From contig JACPGA010000205.1 of assembly GCA_016182705.1 (NCBI GenBank), forward strand, positions 1-8,178: a stretch of DNA of 8,178 bases, read 5' to 3'. Made by a program: the position numbers and the translations under genes. Positions within the stretch are counted from its first letter, which is position 1. Each line of letters starts with the position of its first letter. Positions 5,558-8,178 of the stretch are shown here, one piece after another. The notes beneath the pieces were generated by a model. That model had not been told where the DNA came from, ran no database searches, and saw only the letters and a program-made list of their open reading frames with translations. Source of the stretch: Deltaproteobacteria bacterium (GTDB lineage: Bacteria > Desulfobacterota > GWC2-55-46).

Positions 5558-7041
5558 AGATTCTTTTCGTCATAAAAGACGTCGAATACATCGACCCAAT
5601 GGGCATAATGCTCCTCTCCGCGCTGGCAAAGGAGAAAGGGCACACGACCGCCGTCTCGGTATTGGCTGACGGCAAGCTCAAGGACGATGTCGTTGCGTTC
5701 AAGCCCGATATCGTCGCCTTCAGCGCCAAGACCGGCGAGCACAAATATTACCTCGCCGCCAACAACCAGATAAAGTCGCTCGACAAGTCCATCTTCACGG
5801 TAATCGGCGGCCCTCACGCGACCTTCTTTCCCGAGATAATCTCTCAGCACGACATCAACGCCCTGTGCGTCGGCGAAGGCGACGACGCGTGGCCAGAGCT
5901 CCTCACTGCCATCGAGAACAAAACCTCGATCGACAATATCCCGAACATAGTCACAAAGGCTAATTTCAAACCTGGCGTTCCTCCGGTCATGAGGGAGAGA
6001 AGAAGGGCTCTGGACGACCTGCCCTTTCTCGACCGTGAGCTTTTCTACTCGTCAACGAGGCTCGGCCGCTTCCCCATGAGAAGCTTCATGGTCTCGCGCG
6101 GCTGCCCCTACAAGTGCACCTACTGCTTCAACCACAAGTACAACATGCTCTACAAGGGCAAGGGCGTCCTCCATTCAAGGATGAGCGTGGGCAGGGTCAT
6201 CGCCGAGCTCAAGGAACTCAAAAGCAGATACGAAACGCAGTTCATAAAATTCTACGACGACATCTTCATCATGAAAGATGACGAATGGCTCGACGAATTC
6301 TCTGAACGATACCCGAAAGAGATAGGCGTGCCCTTCCATTGCCTCATGAGGGCGAACCTCCTCACCGAGCCAATACTCCTGAAACTCAAAAAGGCGGGCC
6401 TTGCCTCGATGAGCATGTCCATCGAGAGCGGCAACGACCGCGTCAGAAACGAAGTCCTAAAGAGGAATATGGCAAAGGAGACTCTTGTCCAGGCCTTTGA
6501 CCTGTGCCATAAGCACGCCGTACCGACTTTCTCGAACACGATATTCGCCATACCCGGCACAACCCTCAAAGAGGACATTGAATCGCTTGACCTTAATTTG
6601 AGGTGCCGCGTCACCTTCGGGGAGTTCCCGCTGTTCTTTCCATACCCCAAGACCGAGCTTGCCAATTACGCCATCAAGATGGGGGCGTTTGACGGGGACT
6701 TCGACAAGCTGCACATGAGCTATCAGGCGGGCTCACCGCTGACCTGTTTTACTGAAAAGGAAAAACTGCTCCAAAGGAATCTTTCGCACCTTGCGACTGT
6801 CGTCCTGTGGAAGCCGTCGCTGCGCAATCTTGTCGTAAACCACCTCATAAAGCTGCCGATGAACAAGGTGGACTTCCTGATGTACTACTTTGTCAAGGCG
6901 TATCTTGTGAAGACCCGCATATACCCGATGAAGTTTTCTGTGTTGAACACCATAAGGGGCGTCTACGAAAGCTTCGTCCTTGAAAAGTTCAAGCACACGG
7001 AAGAGATATTCTCGAAAGAGGAGATGAAGAAGATATCGTGA
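5554..7041 (+). CDS. B12-binding-domain radical SAM protein (class B methyltransferase-like)
   Basis: 495 residues. An N-terminal Rossmann-like cobalamin-binding-type domain (1-135) contains GGPHATFFPE (85-94) and GEGDDAWPEL (107-116), landmarks of this superfamily. The canonical DXHXXG cobalamin-ligand motif is not visible; the equivalent region reads DPMG (14-17). The radical SAM domain (about 176-390) has CX3CX2C at C184, C188 and C191, FYDDIF at 233-238 and IESGN at 290-294. The last 90 residues are hydrophobic and basic and may sit against the membrane. Family members methylate or rearrange unactivated carbons of lipids, sugars and natural products. The start is TTG at 5554, sharing 4 nt (TTGA) with the GT2 stop. 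GGAGG at 5536-5540, 13 nt upstream, is a plausible but distant ribosome-binding site. Substrate unknown. Confidence 0.87.
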   Translation: MKILFVIKDVEYIDPMGIMLLSALAKEKGHTTAVSVLADGKLKDDVVAFKPDIVAFSAKTGEHKYYLAANNQIKSLDKSIFTVIGGPHATFFPEIISQHDINALCVGEGDDAWPELLTAIENKTSIDNIPNIVTKANFKPGVPPVMRERRRALDDLPFLDRELFYSSTRLGRFPMRSFMVSRGCPYKCTYCFNHKYNMLYKGKGVLHSRMSVGRVIAELKELKSRYETQFIKFYDDIFIMKDDEWLDEFSERYPKEIGVPFHCLMRANLLTEPILLKLKKAGLASMSMSIESGNDRVRNEVLKRNMAKETLVQAFDLCHKHAVPTFSNTIFAIPGTTLKEDIESLDLNLRCRVTFGEFPLFFPYPKTELANYAIKMGAFDGDFDKLHMSYQAGSPLTCFTEKEKLLQRNLSHLATVVLWKPSLRNLVVNHLIKLPMNKVDFLMYYFVKAYLVKTRIYPMKFSVLNTIRGVYESFVLEKFKHTEEIFSKEEMKKIS

Positions 7042-7544
7042 GGCCCCGCGACCACGTCATATACGGCGCGGCAGGCGCCGCCGCCCTCTACCCGGCGCTT
7101 GGCACAGGGAGCCTCATTTTCTGGGCCGCGTCCGTTGCCATAGACCTTGACCATTATCTCGACTATCTCTGGCATAACAGGTTTACCGACCTGAGTTTCA
7201 AGGGGATGTTCGAGTACCACAGGCTCCTCACGAAAAAATGGCACAGCCCGGAGTTTCTCAATATCGAGATATTTCACACCATAGAGTTCATGGCGCCTCT
7301 TTTCATAATCGCGCGCGTCACCGATTCTGACGCGCTGTTCGCGCTTTTTCTGGGTTTCATCTTTCACATTGCCCTCGACCTCGTCTCCCTTTACAGGAAC
7401 GGGATATTTTTCGCGAGGACGCATTCATTCCCTGAATATTTTATAAGAAAAAAGATGCTTGAAGCCCGGGGCTTGGACCCGGCCGGGCTCTATAACGATG
7501 CCGCAAGGATGACGAGGGAGGGATTCTGCCGCGATGGCCGCTGA
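7038..7544 (+). CDS. Small membrane protein resembling the YdjM-type metal-dependent hydrolase family
   Basis: 168 residues with hydrophobic segments at about 13-33, 82-94 and 98-118, so probably an inner-membrane protein. Candidate metal ligands are spread as in the YdjM/DUF457-type putative hydrolases: H6, the D36-L-D38-H39 cluster following the first hydrophobic segment, H61, H69, H80 and H110 with D114 (FHIALD). The C terminus is soluble. Family membership is a judgement from this pattern, and no reaction has been firmly assigned to these proteins. The GTG start at 7038 overlaps the upstream TGA by 4 nt (GTGA), with purine-rich AAGAAGA just before it. Placement between a radical SAM enzyme and a GT9 enzyme suggests a role on a membrane-bound glycolipid, such as hydrolysing a phosphate or acyl group. 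That is inference. Confidence 0.65.
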   Translation: MRPRDHVIYGAAGAAALYPALGTGSLIFWAASVAIDLDHYLDYLWHNRFTDLSFKGMFEYHRLLTKKWHSPEFLNIEIFHTIEFMAPLFIIARVTDSDALFALFLGFIFHIALDLVSLYRNGIFFARTHSFPEYFIRKKMLEARGLDPAGLYNDAARMTREGFCRDGR

Positions 7545-8178
7545 AAAAGTCCTGATAATAAAGTTAGGTTACTCCGAAACCCTTGTGGGAGAGATAAGCA
7601 GGAAGACCAGCCTCGGAGATGTCCTGCGCAGCACGGTTCTTCTGCCTCACTTCAAAGACGCGCATATAACATGGCTCGTCGATGAGAAGGCCGTAGCCCT
7701 CCTTAAAGGCAACCCGTTTATAACGAGGATAATGCCTTACGACCTGACCTCGGTCCTGCAGCTGCGGGCCGAGAGGTTCGACACGGTCATAAACCTGGAG
7801 AAGGTCGCCGGGATATGCGCCTTCGCCGACTCCCTCACGGCCTGGAGAAGGTACGGCTTCAGGTTCGACCCTGACACAGGCACGGCCAAGGCGTATGACG
7901 GCTCACAGCACGTCCTTGAGATGTGCATGAACGAGAAGGAGAAGCTCTCCAACAAGAAGTACTGGGAAGACTTCCTCTTCGAGATGGTCGGCGGCAAATG
8001 GCAGGGCGAGATACCTGTCATCGGCTACACACCGGAATCAAAAGAAGTTTACAACATAGGCTTCAACTTTAACGTTGGCGAGAAATGGCCCATAAAGGCC
8101 TGGCCGATGGAATACTGGAAAGAGCTCGAAGCTCTCATAGGAAACAAGCGTACAATCTCATGGCAGCAGGGGCTTAAA
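7534..8178 (+). CDS. Family 9 glycosyltransferase (ADP-heptose:LPS heptosyltransferase-like), 3' end cut off by window edge
   Basis: The first 215 codons of a GT-B glycosyltransferase; family members have about 340-350 residues, so roughly the last third is missing. Seen: VLIIKLG at 6-12 and SLGDVLRST at 26-34 (the loop that starts heptosyltransferases), WLVDEKAVALLKGNP at 47-61, and GFNFNVGEKWPIKAWP at 176-191 at the start of the donor-binding half. Between the first two motifs lie about 13 extra residues (13-25, YSETLVGEISRKT) absent from standard heptosyltransferases. It would add a heptose-like sugar to an LPS core or related surface glycan on the cytoplasmic side of the membrane. The ATG at 7534 overlaps the previous gene by 11 nt, and GGAGG at 7517-7521 supports it. 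The exact sugar is not determinable. Confidence 0.88.
   Translation, partial: MAAEKVLIIKLGYSETLVGEISRKTSLGDVLRSTVLLPHFKDAHITWLVDEKAVALLKGNPFITRIMPYDLTSVLQLRAERFDTVINLEKVAGICAFADSLTAWRRYGFRFDPDTGTAKAYDGSQHVLEMCMNEKEKLSNKKYWEDFLFEMVGGKWQGEIPVIGYTPESKEVYNIGFNFNVGEKWPIKAWPMEYWKELEALIGNKRTISWQQGLK

Noticed and set aside
6252..6665. A 137-codon minus-strand open frame
   Set aside because: It is the antisense shadow of the B12-type radical SAM gene, with low-complexity Ser/Arg-rich translation and no family motif.
6963..7424. A 153-codon minus-strand open frame
   Set aside because: It is opposite the YdjM-like gene and the end of the radical SAM gene; its product is charged and has no recognisable domain.

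Overview
The window looks like chromosomal DNA from a Gram-negative, probably anaerobic bacterium, of the kind found among Nitrospirota or Desulfobacterota. This rests on an ADP-heptose-type (GT9) glycosyltransferase, oxygen-sensitive radical SAM enzymes, moderately high GC in the genes, and frequent AGG (Arg) and ATA (Ile) codons. The taxonomic guess is an inference and cannot be settled from the sequence alone. Seven protein genes fill almost all of the window. No RNA gene, CRISPR array, insertion sequence or frameshift was seen.

Left part (1-1442, minus strand): the first 480 codons of a heavy-metal (P1B) ATPase of the copper exporter type. It carries two YHS domains and two HMA domains ahead of the membrane part, and runs off the left edge in the actuator domain. 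Its upstream side (1443-1512) has a good extended -10 element and an AT-rich palindrome just downstream of it, probably an operator.

Middle (1443-1672): a short AT-rich divergent region separating the metal exporter from everything to the right.

Right part (1673-8178, plus strand): a tightly packed run of seven genes with 5-nt, 0-nt or overlapping junctions, so very probably one operon. In order: a radical SAM/SPASM protein; the alpha and beta subunits of a thiamine-diphosphate 2-oxoacid dehydrogenase-type E1 enzyme, with no E2 or E3 partner in view; a GT2 glycosyltransferase; a B12-binding-type radical SAM enzyme; a small membrane protein with a YdjM-like set of metal-ligand residues; and a GT9 (heptosyltransferase-like) glycosyltransferase cut by the right edge.

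The two glycosyltransferases point to a cell-surface glycan or glycolipid, such as LPS core, O-antigen or a polyprenyl-linked glycan. The working model is that the E1 pair transfers a C2 (acyl-anion) unit, or otherwise performs TPP carboligation, on a sugar or lipid precursor. One or both radical SAM enzymes would add a C-C bond, methyl group or epimerisation, and the GT2 and GT9 enzymes would attach the product. The model is inference from gene content. The individual family assignments are much firmer than the pathway.
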